From: Saprospiraceae bacterium
GTDB taxonomy: Bacteria; Bacteroidota; Bacteroidia; Chitinophagales; Saprospiraceae
Direction of reading: 5' to 3'
NCBI GenBank assembly: GCA_020629715.1
Contig: JAHDCU010000002.1
Span: 62,001-126,000 of the forward strand
Length of the DNA stretch: 64,000 nucleotides
Shown here: one piece after another, positions 37,901-45,658 of the stretch
Numbering within the stretch: position 1 is the first letter of the stretch
How the letters are laid out: every line of letters starts with the position of its first letter
Made by a program: the position numbers and the translations under genes
The notes under the pieces: model-generated
Seen by the model: the letters and a program-made list of their open reading frames with translations, nothing else
What the model was told of the DNA's origin: nothing
Database searches by the model: none

Positions 37901-38108
37901 ATTTCGAATCATAACGCCTATATCATCAAATACTGGCGAACTAAAAATCTCAATTTTTGATATTCAAGGTCAAAGAATCTATTCAAAGTCATGTCGAGTA
38001 GGGGAGACAATTACTTGGCCTTCAAGCTTTAATACAGCAGGACTTTATATCGTAACCATCAAGAGTAAAAACCAAAAAGAGAAATCGATTCGAGTATATA
38101 AACAATAA
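34983..38108 (+). CDS. T9SS-exported protein with Ig/cadherin-like repeats and a P-domain
   Basis: 1041 aa. A signal peptide (about 1-27, ending SLNAQA) leads to an N-terminal beta domain (to about 225). Several Big_9/cadherin-like units are recognised by the N-D and Y.VC.. pattern (FNPLDNDIEG; VLLNDISSSQ; VSANDHSDD; VLENDTDINND). A proprotein-convertase P/homoB domain lies at about 619-749 (IPNGVAQVYSPI, LSLYLVDPNGNEY, IKGVWFLKVEDSNTGQNAGTL). The C-terminus (VYPNFIEDQF, GELKISIFDIQGQRIY, TAGLYIVTIKSK) is a type A T9SS sorting domain. It should be secreted and anchored at the cell surface. No protease domain is present, so this is an adhesin/scaffold-like protein; function inferred only. Confidence 0.85.
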   Translation: MTISSIKMCWLAMFINIIVINMSLNAQAVCPDSLMWSEYMSNQFPNDLSFYTFNLEEVNMGDQKISFEHTDVNNVGSVYNNSIYEGILGGLSNVLILSVEGSSDGVITKTITFDPPVYDLSFSILDIDQHEEFIWQDEITVAVKSNGLTLPINASNIHEMGNCTRFDDTTDMFYGVCKVENFDPISGNVDLNFGGPIEEIFLSYEYGQSTSEDYGLQVIGLSNLHFKSDANCRNIVAVDDELCLGGLDDFFSFNPLDNDIEGSFSISPSSLTVINDNTLGEILNISSKGDIFYEKSSSAWSTDILQYEICDVNGICDTAQIKLVNGGEIEYLFAEDDQKSMFTRQTISGNVLLNDISSSQTKVITEFTKSPGGSFELNSDGSYHFVPDTNFSGVYTCSYTVCNPARTICDDATLYIHVIPMTLEIEDEFLFMSTELIINNSGMQSFDLKSFISKSNGTNSFVFMNNTATSDNISLSQDGILTVDTNKVIQEQLSIRVIDPVTGNYKDALFNILSRSMVLSECEPAVLQSKDDIAFTCTDTDVSINVSANDHSDDAFVTKTYSVVDNVNHGNLVFGSTGTAFYTPEAGYMGNDEMTYEVCFSKLENVESPIEKSSVSNTSIPNGVAQVYSPIQIEEEGFIENVRINNIMIDHQKPSELSLYLVDPNGNEYRIASGFCDLSDQLSFSIASNASNNIIPCPSNGAIITPQTPLNNLIGQSIKGVWFLKVEDSNTGQNAGTLTSWDLEFVYQVEKTLSCQQSTLSILVISKPEAPILEEDCYILSPDNILTINVLENDTDINNDLDRSTLVFDQTNLVGQISTNDDGSIIFTSDEDFVGETFSQYTVCDTLGLCSDTQVKFMISKVLADSNYEFNAYVKDLEIILFTDLFDDLSAYSELQYEELKEGNVLAISDLRKIEKLSDLEYSIDILSGQNRRVFRVNLVTHDGRVDYSEWKEVYIDRTNDNYTVYPNFIEDQFRIITPISSNTGELKISIFDIQGQRIYSKSCRVGETITWPSSFNTAGLYIVTIKSKNQKEKSIRVYKQ

Positions 38109-38156
38109 GGATAAGGTAAATCAAGAAGATTTTTAAATGCCTACTCATCTAAATAC

Positions 38157-38192
38157 TGAATACTTACTTATCCATTGATAAGTAAGTATTCA
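38157..38192. terminator. perfect 16-bp hairpin after the T9SS protein
   Basis: TGAATACTTACTTATC (38157-38172) is exactly complementary to 38177-38192 around the loop CATT. No T-run follows. It lies 48 bp after the stop and 45 bp before the next promoter box. Likely a transcript 3' end, or possibly a binding site. Confidence 0.55.
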
Positions 38193-38236
38193 CGACTAGA
38201 ATCAACTTTAGATCATGATTAGGCTTTAATATGTGG

Positions 38237-38244
38237 TACTTTTG
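38237..38244 (+). promoter_or_regulatory. probable -7 box of the CHU_C-domain gene
   Basis: TACTTTTG followed by CAGCG is an exact consensus match, 79 bp before the chosen ATG at 38324. Confidence 0.5.
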
Positions 38245-38323
38245 CAGCGTTTGAACGTCTTATATAATATTACCTGCAATAGTTTCTTTAGGATAAGATA
38301 TTTTGATCATAAACCTATTCTTG

Positions 38324-40696
38324 ATGAGAATCAAAAAGCCAGTTCTTCTTTTTATTTTTCTAAATATATACGCTTTAAGCACATTAGCACAAGTACCAAG
38401 TCCTTGTGGTGAAAACCCTCAGATGACTTCGTTTTGTGATCAAGCATGTGTGATTTGTGATATAGATGGGTTCTCAGGGATCAATGACCTGACTGCACAA
38501 GGGCAGGGGTTTAGCAACTTTTGTACCACTCAATACAACAACATGCAATATATTGCATTCATCGCAGGCAGTACCAATTTAAGTATTAGGGTTGATGTCG
38601 GCACCTGTACAGGAGGTATATTTGGAGTCCAAAGCTTAGAAGTTGGTTTTTTTAGAAGTGATGATTGCGAAACCTTTATCCCAATTACAGATTGCGATAC
38701 TGATATTCCAGGAAATACTTCCGAAACTTTCACAAACACTACTCCCTTAATTATTGGTCAACATTATTATATGGTTATTGACGGTTCTGCTGGGACAAAC
38801 TGCGAATGGACATTCAATGTAATAGATGGAACTACAGAAGTTTTACCGCTCGATATTACAGCTCCGATCATGGCACCCAAGGAAGCATGTCCTAATACAC
38901 CAATTGAATTTGAAACCGAAGATATCGTGGGAGCAGCGATATATTTTTGGCAAATAGATGGTGTAAATCAACCTGGAACTTCCTCTATCAATGAACTAAG
39001 TTTCGAAGCTGATGGCACCTATGAAGTATGCGTAACGGCTGCAAATGTATGTAACGAGGCTGAGCCTGCATGTACAACGGTCAATGTAAGAACACCTGGT
39101 ACAACCAATCTGAATTACATACTTTGTGATGGTGATTGTGTCGAAGAAAATAATATCGAATATTGTCAGACAGGAACGACAACAGATTTTATCACATTAC
39201 CATCAGGATGTGATAGTACTATCATTATTGACATTGAAGTATTGCCGCAGCCTGTGTCTAATATTGATCTTTGGATATGCAATGATGAGGCGTTTTTAAT
39301 TGGTGATGTTCCTTATAGTGAAACTGGTAGTTATATTGACACTGTACTTACATCTAATGATTGCGATAGTATCGTCAATCTAGAATTAAGAGTAATTGAA
39401 TGTGAAATCATTGGTATCCCTGATTATATACCTGTGGTATGTATAGGGGAGAGTAGTGGTACTCTTTTATTTTCAGTGGAGCAAGGAGAGCCTCCTTTAA
39501 ACTATACCTATACCAATATTGAAGATTCTTCGATCACTGGAAGTGGGATCACTCCCTTACTACAGGATAATAGAATTGAAAATATACCAGCTGGCATCTA
39601 TCAAATATACATATCTGATAACTTCGGCAATGATGTCGTGGTTCGTCAACAAGTAACCGAACCCTCATCACTACTCAATACATTCGAAGCGAGTCAATAT
39701 GGAGATTTCAATATAAGTTGTTTAGAAACCAATGGATTACCTGGAGCTGATGGTAGTTTGACAAGTATGCCCATAGGTGGTCACGGTGACTATAGCTTTT
39801 TATGGTCTACAGGTGCTAATACACAGACTATTTCCAATATTACAGCTGGTAGTTATGAGGTAACCATTACAGATAGGCTAGGCTGTCAGCTCGTTGATCA
39901 ATATACCATGATAGCACCGCCTATCTTAGAAAGTGAAGTTGAATTTATTGATCCAAATTGTGATGGTTTTGATACTGGCATTGTAAGTATCAATCTTACG
40001 GGCGGGGGAGTGCCCACTTATAGCTATGCTTTGAATGGATCTATGTTCACCGACTCGGTAGTATACCAAAATTTAGTAGAAGGCAATTATACGGTAGATA
40101 TTATGGATAATAATGGATGCATAAGTTCTTATACCGGTTTATTAACTGCTCCAGATATACCAGTCATTACTTTCGATAGTATATATACTGTTGACTTAGG
40201 AGATAGTATTGAAATTATTCCAGGTATTAATGACAGCTCTATCGATTCGATTATATGGACAGCTGTGGAGGAGATCCCTGATTGTGACGATTGCTTTGAA
40301 ACCTATGTACGACCACTTAGAGATACTGAATATACCTTGACTGTATATTCTCAAGATGGCTGTAGTGACAGTAAGTCAGTAAGCGTTTTAGTAAATGAAC
40401 GCCGTCGTGTATATATTCCCAATACATTTTCGCCCAATCAAGATAATGTCAACGATCGATTTTCTGTATTTGGAGGTATAGAAGTCGCTAGGATTGATCA
40501 ACTTCAAGTTTTTGATCGCTGGGGAAATCTCGTATATGATGAAACGAATATTCCAATCAATGACAATAGTACTGGATGGGATGGCTTACTAAAAGAAGAC
40601 GATGTAATCCCTGGAGTATACACATACCTGACCACCGTACGATTTATTGATGATGTCATTCTGCCTTATACCGGTAGTATTATGGTAGCTAGATGA
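38324..40696 (+). CDS. secreted protein with SprB-like repeats and CHU_C (type B T9SS) domain
   Basis: 790 aa from ATG 38324 (MRIKKPVLLFIFLNIYALST, a good signal peptide); an ATG 21 bp upstream in frame is possible. The N-terminal Cys-rich domain (FCDQACVICDIDGFSG) recalls proteins with lectin-like or jellyroll folds. A PKD-like domain lies near residues 190-255, then SprB-type repeats (LPGADGSLTSMPIGGHGDYSF, TISNITAGSYEVTITD, EGNYTVDIMDNNGC). The last 95 residues, YIPNTFSPNQDNVNDRF through VFDRWGNLVYD to YTGSIMVAR, are the gliding-motility-associated CHU_C domain. It is exported by the type IX system and is probably a surface adhesin. Confidence 0.88.
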   Translation: MRIKKPVLLFIFLNIYALSTLAQVPSPCGENPQMTSFCDQACVICDIDGFSGINDLTAQGQGFSNFCTTQYNNMQYIAFIAGSTNLSIRVDVGTCTGGIFGVQSLEVGFFRSDDCETFIPITDCDTDIPGNTSETFTNTTPLIIGQHYYMVIDGSAGTNCEWTFNVIDGTTEVLPLDITAPIMAPKEACPNTPIEFETEDIVGAAIYFWQIDGVNQPGTSSINELSFEADGTYEVCVTAANVCNEAEPACTTVNVRTPGTTNLNYILCDGDCVEENNIEYCQTGTTTDFITLPSGCDSTIIIDIEVLPQPVSNIDLWICNDEAFLIGDVPYSETGSYIDTVLTSNDCDSIVNLELRVIECEIIGIPDYIPVVCIGESSGTLLFSVEQGEPPLNYTYTNIEDSSITGSGITPLLQDNRIENIPAGIYQIYISDNFGNDVVVRQQVTEPSSLLNTFEASQYGDFNISCLETNGLPGADGSLTSMPIGGHGDYSFLWSTGANTQTISNITAGSYEVTITDRLGCQLVDQYTMIAPPILESEVEFIDPNCDGFDTGIVSINLTGGGVPTYSYALNGSMFTDSVVYQNLVEGNYTVDIMDNNGCISSYTGLLTAPDIPVITFDSIYTVDLGDSIEIIPGINDSSIDSIIWTAVEEIPDCDDCFETYVRPLRDTEYTLTVYSQDGCSDSKSVSVLVNERRRVYIPNTFSPNQDNVNDRFSVFGGIEVARIDQLQVFDRWGNLVYDETNIPINDNSTGWDGLLKEDDVIPGVYTYLTTVRFIDDVILPYTGSIMVAR

Positions 40697-40867
40697 TTGG
40701 TGGATTAAACTTTGACCTAGTTGAAGTTCTTCATTCTCCGCTATTCTTAGTTTTTTTCAAAAAGAAGATCAATAAGATTTTTGTGGCGATAATTTTCGCT
40801 TTTCAAAACTTAGCTATAAGAATGTCTTTATAAATCTTTGTGATACTTTTGTACAATCCTTTAGATT
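40697..40867. other. AT-rich intergenic stretch
   Basis: Together with 41108-41294 this makes up most of a 598-bp region holding at most one small ORF. Only a weak GCGA/TCGC hairpin followed by TTTTC near 40784-40802 and a T-rich/A-rich TTTTTTTCAAAAAGAA near 40750 were seen. No promoter box of the usual type was found. Confidence 0.5.
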
Positions 40868-41107
40868 TTAGAATTTCAATATCCTTAGAAAAAAGTTTTT
40901 TTTAATTATTGAAATATTAATGAGTTCATAAATATTTCCGAAATGAGGTTTCTGCAATTTATTCACAGACTGTTTTTTTTTTAAAATTCCCATTTTTTCA
41001 GCACAAGACTTTAGCGTAAAGCCATGTGATTTATTTTTTACCATATAATGATGAATTTCTTGACCGGCATGCCAAGAATATATTTCTTCTATTTTCTTTT
41101 TGGACAT
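40868..41107 (-). CDS. small HTH-like protein, possibly a gene remnant
   Basis: 79 aa starting MSKKKIEEIYSWHAGQEI. The middle, HGFTLKSCAEKMGILKKKQ followed by SVNKLQKPHFGN, resembles the two helices of an XRE-type helix-turn-helix (GxTxxxxAEKMGI...VNKLQK). The C-terminus (SIIKKNFFLRILKF) is basic and hydrophobic and does not look like the rest of a regulator, so the gene may be truncated. It is isolated in AT-rich DNA without a clear operon. A real product is plausible but uncertain; it could be a degenerate regulator or antitoxin. Confidence 0.35.
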   Translation of the reverse strand: MSKKKIEEIYSWHAGQEIHHYMVKNKSHGFTLKSCAEKMGILKKKQSVNKLQKPHFGNIYELINISIIKKNFFLRILKF

Positions 41108-41294
41108 TTGAACTTAGTTTAATCAATTATGGAGTTAGCTTCAAAAAAAATCCTCAGCTAAATATTAACATTTATACAACACGATACTTTAGCCCTAACT
41201 ATGCTTGGTGGTAATTGATAACATATTCTTTTTACCGCACTTATGCGTTTTTGCCTATAATTAATATTATGTTAAGTAGCGAATTTTCCCCTAA
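41108..41294. other. AT-rich intergenic stretch
   Basis: 187 bp between the small HTH-like ORF and the SIMPL genes. No gene, strong hairpin or TAnnTTTG box was recognised. Confidence 0.5.
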
Positions 41295-42023
41295 CTAGTA
41301 TAGCTCAAATAATACTCTAAGCGAATATGTGCTATACCTCTCATATAAGGGTTGAACTATTCCCCCATTCCTACTACTGATACCAATTACTTCTTTCTGA
41401 TCATTTCGAGTTGATCTAGGCGATGGTAAGGCCATGACACTAACAGAGGTCAAATCATCAATTCCTACAACCTCTACATTATCCTTGGCTAATCCTTTAG
41501 CTATAGTCTTTGCTTTATGCATGGCATGTTTTAAAGCTGAGACCGCTTTATCGTCCTCTTGCTCAAATGAATGAGCTCTAAAAATTGCATTTACCTCATA
41601 CGCATCTGCAAAATTTGCAATTGCTAGATCATATACTTTATGCAGTTCGTCTAAGTCAGTACTTGTATGTCTATATGTACTTGATCTATTTTTATCCGCA
41701 AGATCTTTTAATTCGGTACGTATATTGGATCTATCGAATGCAATTCCTGAGGCTATCAGATCTTTTTCAAAATCATATTCCTTTTCCTCAAGAGTGATAT
41801 AGCCTATCTCAGGATCACATTTATTGTTATTTTCTTTAAAGGTAACATCAATAAAATAAGTTTCTGGAGCGACTATTTTTTGATCATTTAAGCTATTGTT
41901 ATATCCCATGATATTGAGCTTTACCACAGGACTTTGAGATCTAAGGCCCACATGTGCAAACATCATAAAACTTAGCACGATGTACAGGAATGATTTTAAC
42001 CTTGAGAATGTATGTCGTATCAT
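41295..42023 (-). CDS. SIMPL (DUF541)-domain protein, divergent
   Basis: 242 aa from ATG 42023; the open frame to 42041 begins with TTG. MIRHTFSRLKSFLYIVLSFMMFAHVGLRSQS is a signal peptide. The body has the SIMPL-type pattern of a long helix followed by strands: VYDLAIANFADAYEVNAIFRAHSFEQEDDKAVSALKHAMHKAKTIA... contains the conserved A..A..KA..IA helix, then VEVVGIDDLTSVSVM, and the C-terminal YSLRVLFELY strand. Members are periplasmic or outer-membrane-associated and implicated in stress or protein interaction; function is not defined. It is preceded after 10 bp by another SIMPL gene. Confidence 0.7.
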   Translation of the reverse strand: MIRHTFSRLKSFLYIVLSFMMFAHVGLRSQSPVVKLNIMGYNNSLNDQKIVAPETYFIDVTFKENNNKCDPEIGYITLEEKEYDFEKDLIASGIAFDRSNIRTELKDLADKNRSSTYRHTSTDLDELHKVYDLAIANFADAYEVNAIFRAHSFEQEDDKAVSALKHAMHKAKTIAKGLAKDNVEVVGIDDLTSVSVMALPSPRSTRNDQKEVIGISSRNGGIVQPLYERYSTYSLRVLFELY

Positions 42024-42033
42024 AAACAATCGA

Positions 42034-42660
42034 TTAATCAATCAACTCAAATGTGACTACAACACTGTAGGCAACGCCTTTAGAGTCACTAGTATTTGAA
42101 CTGCTATATGATCTTGCGGATTCCAATCTAGATTGGTCCTCCAAGTTTAAGACCTCCCCTACTGATTTACCGATTTCTTTTGCCAGAGCTTTGGCTTTTC
42201 TTCGAGCATCATCGATGGCTTCAAGTGCTAAATCGTCATATACTGATGGATCTACTTTATCAAAGGTATATGAGACGTCAGAGAATGTTAATCCTTCTTG
42301 CTGAATTTCCATGACTTTTCTAGCAGTTTCTTTGTCTTTCAAATAAATCCAATAGTTTTCTGATGGAACCTTATTATAGTTTCTAGCTGGCGGCCATATC
42401 TCTTCTAGACCTGAAGATGGTAAACCAATGGCAGATAGTTCAGTATTCAAATTTTCTCTTACTTCATCTATCGGTATATATCTTACTTTTCTATACTCAT
42501 TAGGAGCAACTTCTTGTAATGTTGCTTTTAGTTTTATACCATTACTTTTTACAACATGCTTTGCATTACCGAGTATTCTGATAAATTTCTCTGTGGACTG
42601 GCTATTGACCACAGATATAAACATGAAAGCTAAACACGTAACTAATAATAATTTTTTCAC
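42034..42660 (-). CDS. SIMPL (DUF541)-domain protein
   Basis: 208 aa if translation starts at GTG 42660, which gives MKKLLLVTCLAFMFISVVNSQS, a clean signal peptide; no ATG is available upstream in frame, and the frame opens with TTG at 42687. The SIMPL core is seen in GLTFSDVSYTFDKVDP, VYDDLALEAIDDARRKAKALAKEIGKSVGEVLNLED and the terminal YSVVVTFELID strand. It and the next gene form a pair of diverged paralogues, probably exported together. A box TTAGTTTG at about 42704 on this strand is one mismatch from the -7 consensus. Confidence 0.75.
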   Translation of the reverse strand: MKKLLLVTCLAFMFISVVNSQSTEKFIRILGNAKHVVKSNGIKLKATLQEVAPNEYRKVRYIPIDEVRENLNTELSAIGLPSSGLEEIWPPARNYNKVPSENYWIYLKDKETARKVMEIQQEGLTFSDVSYTFDKVDPSVYDDLALEAIDDARRKAKALAKEIGKSVGEVLNLEDQSRLESARSYSSSNTSDSKGVAYSVVVTFELID

Positions 42661-42758
42661 AGTCTTGAATTTAATTTTTACTATCAACTCTTTATTAACC
42701 CAAACTAAATATATAAAATCTAATTTAACCTAGATCATCATAAACGCTATTAATACAT

Positions 42759-42766
42759 TATTTTCG
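42759..42766 (+). promoter_or_regulatory. probable -7 box of purB
   Basis: TATTTTCG, one mismatch from TAnnTTTG and identical to the trxB box, lies 18 bp before the purB ATG. Confidence 0.4.
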
Positions 42767-42784
42767 TTTTCAAAATATGGATAG

Positions 42785-44128
42785 ATGATCACTAATATAT
42801 CTCCAATAGATGGCCGATATGCCAATAAAACTGAGGAACTTTCGGCTTTCTTTTCCGAGTATGCACTTATAAAATATCGCGTATGGGTGGAAATTGAATA
42901 CTTCAAAGCGCTGATAAATCTCCCTTTGCCCCAACTCAAGCAGTTCAATACAGAAGGTAATGACCAGCAACTATTGAATAAAATCGTAGACAACTTTACC
43001 ATAGATCATGCGCAACGTATAAAAGAAATTGAACGTACTACCAATCACGATGTAAAAGCTGTAGAGTATTTCATCAAAGAACAACTCAGAGGAACGTCAT
43101 ACGAAGATCATCTCGAATTTATTCACTTTGGTTTAACTTCGCAAGACATTAATAATACTGCTATACCTGCTAGCATACGAGATGCAGTCAAGGAAGTATT
43201 TTTACCCAAAATACATGATGTAATAAATAAACTCAAAGAATGCACTTCAGAGTATAAAGGTATAGCCATGCTAGCACGTACTCATGGCCAGCCAGCCTCC
43301 CCTACCACCTTGGGCAAAGAATTTCAAGTATTTGTGACTAGGCTTGAAATGCAACTCAAAAAACTTGAAGACATTCAATATACAGCAAAATTTGGAGGAG
43401 CCACAGGAAACCTCAATGCACATAAAGTAACCTATCCTGATATTGATTGGATTAGTTTTGCACAGACATTTGTGGAGGAACATTTGCAACTACAACGACA
43501 GTCCGTTACGACTCAGATAGAGCATTATGATCATTTGGCAGAATTATTTCACATTCTGATGAGGATCAATACCATATTGATAGACCTTGCAAGAGATATA
43601 TGGACCTATATTTCCATTGACTATTTCAAACAAAAGACGATTGCCGGTGAAATAGGTTCTAGCGCTATGCCACATAAGGTCAATCCTATCGATTTTGAAA
43701 ATGCGGAAGGTAATCTTGGGGTAGCTAATGCTATTTTTCAACATTTAGCACAAAAATTACCTATCTCAAGACTGCAGCGAGATCTTACCGATAGCACTGT
43801 CTTAAGAAATGTTGGAGTCCCTTTTGGTCATACAATTATTGCTTTCAAGTCTATATTAAAAGGGCTTTCAAAGCTTGAACTCAACAAAGAAAAGTTAGAT
43901 GACGATCTAGATCAGAATTGGGCTGTAGTAGCAGAAGCCATTCAAAATATATTGCGTCGTGAAGCCTATCCCAAACCATATGAGGCATTAAAAGACTTGA
44001 CAAGAGGTAAACATCAGATCAATAAATCAACCATTCATGAATTTATTGAGTCACTTGATATTTCCAATGAGCTAAAAAAAGAAATGAAAGTCATCACACC
44101 ATTTAATTATGTTGGATATTACTCTTGA
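42785..44128 (+). CDS. purB: adenylosuccinate lyase
   Basis: 447 aa. The fumarase/aspartase-superfamily signature GEIGSSAMPHKVNPIDFENAEG is intact. TNHDVKAVEYFIK (residues about 88-100) and HFGLTSQDINNTA carry substrate-binding residues, and MLARTHGQPASPTTLGKE contains the catalytic His. The sequence matches the short E. coli-type PurB. It acts in both steps of purine synthesis that release fumarate. It stands alone, diverging from the SIMPL pair. Confidence 0.95.
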   Translation: MITNISPIDGRYANKTEELSAFFSEYALIKYRVWVEIEYFKALINLPLPQLKQFNTEGNDQQLLNKIVDNFTIDHAQRIKEIERTTNHDVKAVEYFIKEQLRGTSYEDHLEFIHFGLTSQDINNTAIPASIRDAVKEVFLPKIHDVINKLKECTSEYKGIAMLARTHGQPASPTTLGKEFQVFVTRLEMQLKKLEDIQYTAKFGGATGNLNAHKVTYPDIDWISFAQTFVEEHLQLQRQSVTTQIEHYDHLAELFHILMRINTILIDLARDIWTYISIDYFKQKTIAGEIGSSAMPHKVNPIDFENAEGNLGVANAIFQHLAQKLPISRLQRDLTDSTVLRNVGVPFGHTIIAFKSILKGLSKLELNKEKLDDDLDQNWAVVAEAIQNILRREAYPKPYEALKDLTRGKHQINKSTIHEFIESLDISNELKKEMKVITPFNYVGYYS

Positions 44129-44195
44129 TCATGGAGATTTTAGAAGGTAGTCACATGTATTAGATAAAAGAGCAGGCAAAATAGTCTTGTTACTA

Positions 44196-44226
44196 GTTTT
44201 CTGTTTTCTACATTTGTGAGCCCATA
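44196..44226 (+). promoter_or_regulatory. trkAH promoter
   Basis: CTTG (44196-44199), a 19-bp spacer and TACATTTG (44219-44226) fit the Bacteroidota -33/-7 pattern. The leader would be about 85-90 nt before the trkA ATG. Confidence 0.55.
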
Positions 44227-44317
44227 GCCGTTAGTCTAATCATACTAGATAAAGTATAAATGCTTAACACATTGTTGGTTTAAGTAATTTGGACTTTCTG
44301 AGTGAGGAATAAGGAAT

Positions 44318-45658
44318 ATGAAAATAGTTATCGCAGGTGCTGGAGCCATTGGATTGCATCTAGCTGAGTTGCTCTCTAAAGAAAATCAAGATATTACCTT
44401 GATCGATATCAATGAAAATGTCTTAGATCAAGCCACTAAAAACCTTGATGTACTAACTATCCAAGGTGATGTATCCAGCATACATGTACTCAAGCAGATC
44501 AACCTTAAAAAGACTAATTTATTTATAGCGGTCACCACACATGAGCAAGCAAATTTGCTATCTGCTATTTTAGCCAAAAAGTTAGGAGCAGACAATACCA
44601 TTGCACGTATATCTAATGCCGAGCATCTAGAAGAAGGGCATAAAGAGTTGATTAATCAACTTGGAGTAGATGTATTGATTTCCCCACAGAAATTAGCAGC
44701 ACTCGAGATTGAACGATTACTACAAAGAGCTTCGTTCACGGATTTATTTGAGTTTGAGGAAGGCAAAATTTCAATCGTAGGATTTACACTTGATTCTACA
44801 TGCCCATTGATAAATCAATCTATTTCTGAAATCGGAAATCAGACAACTGGATTTCATTTTCGTGGAATCGCTATTTTACGTAAACACCGAACAATTATCC
44901 CTAGTGGTAATACCATCTTACAAAAAGGAGATCACCTATATGTAGCTACCCAAAATGAATCCATTGAATCTGTCATGCAGTTTGCTGGAAAACAACTAAA
45001 GCCTATCAGGCATGTTATGATCGTGGGCGGTACTCCCCTTGCCTTGAGGACAGCTCAGCAAATCGAAAAACACTATGATGTGACTATCGTAGTGCAAGAT
45101 GAAGACGTTGCCAAAGAGTTTGTAGAAACGCTTGAAAACTGTCTAGTCATACATTCCAATACCGACGATATAGATACACTCAAAACAGAAGGTCTAGAGC
45201 AGATGGATGCATTTATAGCATTGACAGACAACTCTGAGACTAATATCATATCTAGCTTGATGGCAGAGGAATTAGGTGTATACAAAACGGTGGCACTCGT
45301 GGAGAATGTAAACTACATTCACATATCCCAGAATATAGGTATAGATACCATCATCAATAAAAAGCTAATCGCTGCAAATAACATTTTCCGATTTGTAAGG
45401 AAAGGTCGAGTCGAGGCAATTGCGAGCCTTCATGGTGTAAATGCTGAAATCATAGAATTTATTGTACATAAAAAGAATCGACTATTACAGCACCCTATAC
45501 GTAAACTAGGCCTACCTAAAACATCCATTATTGCGGGGATCATCCGTGGTGATCAAAATATTGTCCCCGATGGTGATTTTACTTTTGAGTTAGGGGATAA
45601 GGTCATTATTCTAGCGATGCCTGAAGCCATCCATAAGGTTGAAGAAATTTTTAAGTAA
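44318..45658 (+). CDS. trkA: Trk potassium-transport regulatory subunit TrkA
   Basis: 446 aa with two RCK modules. The first NAD-binding Rossmann is KIVIAGAGAIGLHLAELLS with the acidic LIDINENVLDQA; the second begins HVMIVGGTPLALRTAQQIE (about residue 230). Each is followed by an RCK_C domain (GKISIVGFTLD; GVNAEIIEFIVH...DKVIILAMP). The second GxGxxG is degenerate (VGGTPLAL). It is a cytosolic peripheral subunit that gates TrkH in response to nucleotides. Its stop overlaps the trkH start by one base (TAATG). Confidence 0.93.
   Translation: MKIVIAGAGAIGLHLAELLSKENQDITLIDINENVLDQATKNLDVLTIQGDVSSIHVLKQINLKKTNLFIAVTTHEQANLLSAILAKKLGADNTIARISNAEHLEEGHKELINQLGVDVLISPQKLAALEIERLLQRASFTDLFEFEEGKISIVGFTLDSTCPLINQSISEIGNQTTGFHFRGIAILRKHRTIIPSGNTILQKGDHLYVATQNESIESVMQFAGKQLKPIRHVMIVGGTPLALRTAQQIEKHYDVTIVVQDEDVAKEFVETLENCLVIHSNTDDIDTLKTEGLEQMDAFIALTDNSETNIISSLMAEELGVYKTVALVENVNYIHISQNIGIDTIINKKLIAANNIFRFVRKGRVEAIASLHGVNAEIIEFIVHKKNRLLQHPIRKLGLPKTSIIAGIIRGDQNIVPDGDFTFELGDKVIILAMPEAIHKVEEIFK

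Noticed and set aside
41026-41214. 62-aa + strand ORF in the AT-rich gap
   Set aside because: It overlaps the better HTH-like ORF on the other strand, has an atypical hydrophobic composition and no promoter or SD; likely chance.
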